From the NCBI GenBank assembly GCA_030597865.1, contig JAUVQZ010000060.1, forward strand, positions 1 through 12,919: 12,919 nt of DNA. The letters are read 5' to 3'. Positions 12,548-12,919 of this stretch are shown here, one piece after another. Within the stretch, counting starts at the first letter, position 1; each line of letters opens with the position of its first letter. The position numbers were made by a program, and so were the translations under genes. The stretch comes from Pseudomonadota bacterium. Lineage in GTDB: Bacteria; Desulfobacterota; Desulfobulbia; Desulfobulbales; SURF-16. Below the pieces are notes generated by a model, which saw only the letters and a program-made list of their open reading frames with translations, was not told where the DNA came from and ran no database searches.

Positions 12548-12919
12548 ATGACTAGAGAAAATACACAATACGATGTCCTGGTGGTGGGGGCCGGCCATGC
12601 CGGCTGTGAGGCGGCCCTGGCCGCGGCCCGCATGGGTTGCCAAACCGCCTGTGTGGTGATGAATGTCGATGGCATTGGCGCCATGAGCTGCAATCCCGCC
12701 ATTGGTGGTCTGGCCAAGGGTCATCTGGTCAAGGAGATTGACGCCCTGGGCGGTGAGATGGCCAAGAATATCGATGCCACGGCCATCCAGTTCCGCAGGC
12801 TCAATACCAGTAAGGGTCCGGCCGTCTGGTCGTCCCGGGCCCAGGCCGACCGCCTTCTCTACCGGCTGCGCATGAAGTCGGTGATGGAGAACCAGGAGAA
12901 TCTGGACATCCGCCAGGCC
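12548..12919 (+). CDS. mnmG: tRNA uridine-5-carboxymethylaminomethyl modification enzyme MnmG, 3'-truncated by window edge
   Basis: The 124 N-terminal residues are visible of a protein that is normally about 620-630. The FAD-binding Rossmann start VLVVGAGHAGCEAALAAARMG (split as VLVVGAGHAG and CEAALAAARMG) is unmistakable. CNPAIGGLAKGHLVKEIDALGG and QFRRLNTSKGPAVWSSRAQ follow, both MnmG signatures. With MnmE it installs the carboxymethylaminomethyl group at U34 of certain tRNAs in the cytoplasm. The ribosome site is weak (TTGG about 7 nt before ATG). The leader carries the palindromic repeat, so its promoter is either inside or beyond that element. Confidence 0.97.
   Translation, partial: MTRENTQYDVLVVGAGHAGCEAALAAARMGCQTACVVMNVDGIGAMSCNPAIGGLAKGHLVKEIDALGGEMAKNIDATAIQFRRLNTSKGPAVWSSRAQADRLLYRLRMKSVMENQENLDIRQA

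Noticed and set aside
1..12919. CRISPR arrays, tRNA or rRNA genes, transposases, phage genes
   Set aside because: I saw no regularly spaced direct repeats, no cloverleaf or rRNA-like stretches and no transposase or integrase motifs. The repeats present are short palindromic intergenic elements.

Overview
The window looks like chromosomal DNA of a sulfur-metabolising Desulfobacterota bacterium, most likely of the Desulfobulbales (Desulfobulbaceae/Desulfocapsaceae). This is inferred from protein character, gene content and repeat type, not from a database match. Its most distinctive content is a divergent sulfur-trafficking locus at about 2.97-6.40 kb. A YeeE/YedE-type membrane transporter reads rightward. 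A TusA sulfur carrier, two small Cys-bearing DsrE-like proteins and a 58-residue protein read leftward. This resembles the YedE-TusA-DsrE ('YTD') cluster that has been associated with inorganic-sulfur disproportionation.

Layout. 1-513: 3' part of an unrecognised gene (+). 540-2717: two leftward genes, an alpha/beta hydrolase and a GAF + HD-GYP cyclic-di-GMP phosphodiesterase. 2718-3042: non-coding DNA with a decayed dispersed repeat and a strong bidirectional terminator. 3043-4391: leftward sulfur-carrier operon (tusA, DsrE-like A, DsrE-like B, 58-aa protein) with a terminator-like hairpin inside it after tusA. 4392-5003: about 610 bp divergent control region. It holds a near-consensus leftward promoter whose -35/-10 spacer contains nine C residues, a perfect 6-4-6 palindrome, a leader hairpin, a candidate rightward promoter and overlapping repeats. 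5004-6314: YedE-like transporter, closed by a terminator. 6621-7433: uppP. 7660-12411: a tight rightward run of SAM methyltransferase, FmdB-type zinc ribbon, second SAM methyltransferase, trkA and trkH. 12433-12526: a nested palindromic dispersed repeat. 12548-end: 5' part of mnmG.

How the genes may work together. The YedE-like channel would import a reduced sulfur species, which TusA and the DsrE-like proteins would relay as protein-bound persulfide; the small protein is an unassigned partner. TrkA and TrkH form a K+ uptake system. UppP recycles the undecaprenyl lipid carrier for the cell wall. MnmG modifies wobble uridines of tRNA. The most unusual points are the poly-C promoter spacer of the sulfur operon, the small protein at its end, the terminator inside the operon, and a 12-bp palindrome with flanking bases shared between the small-gene leader and the mnmG leader.
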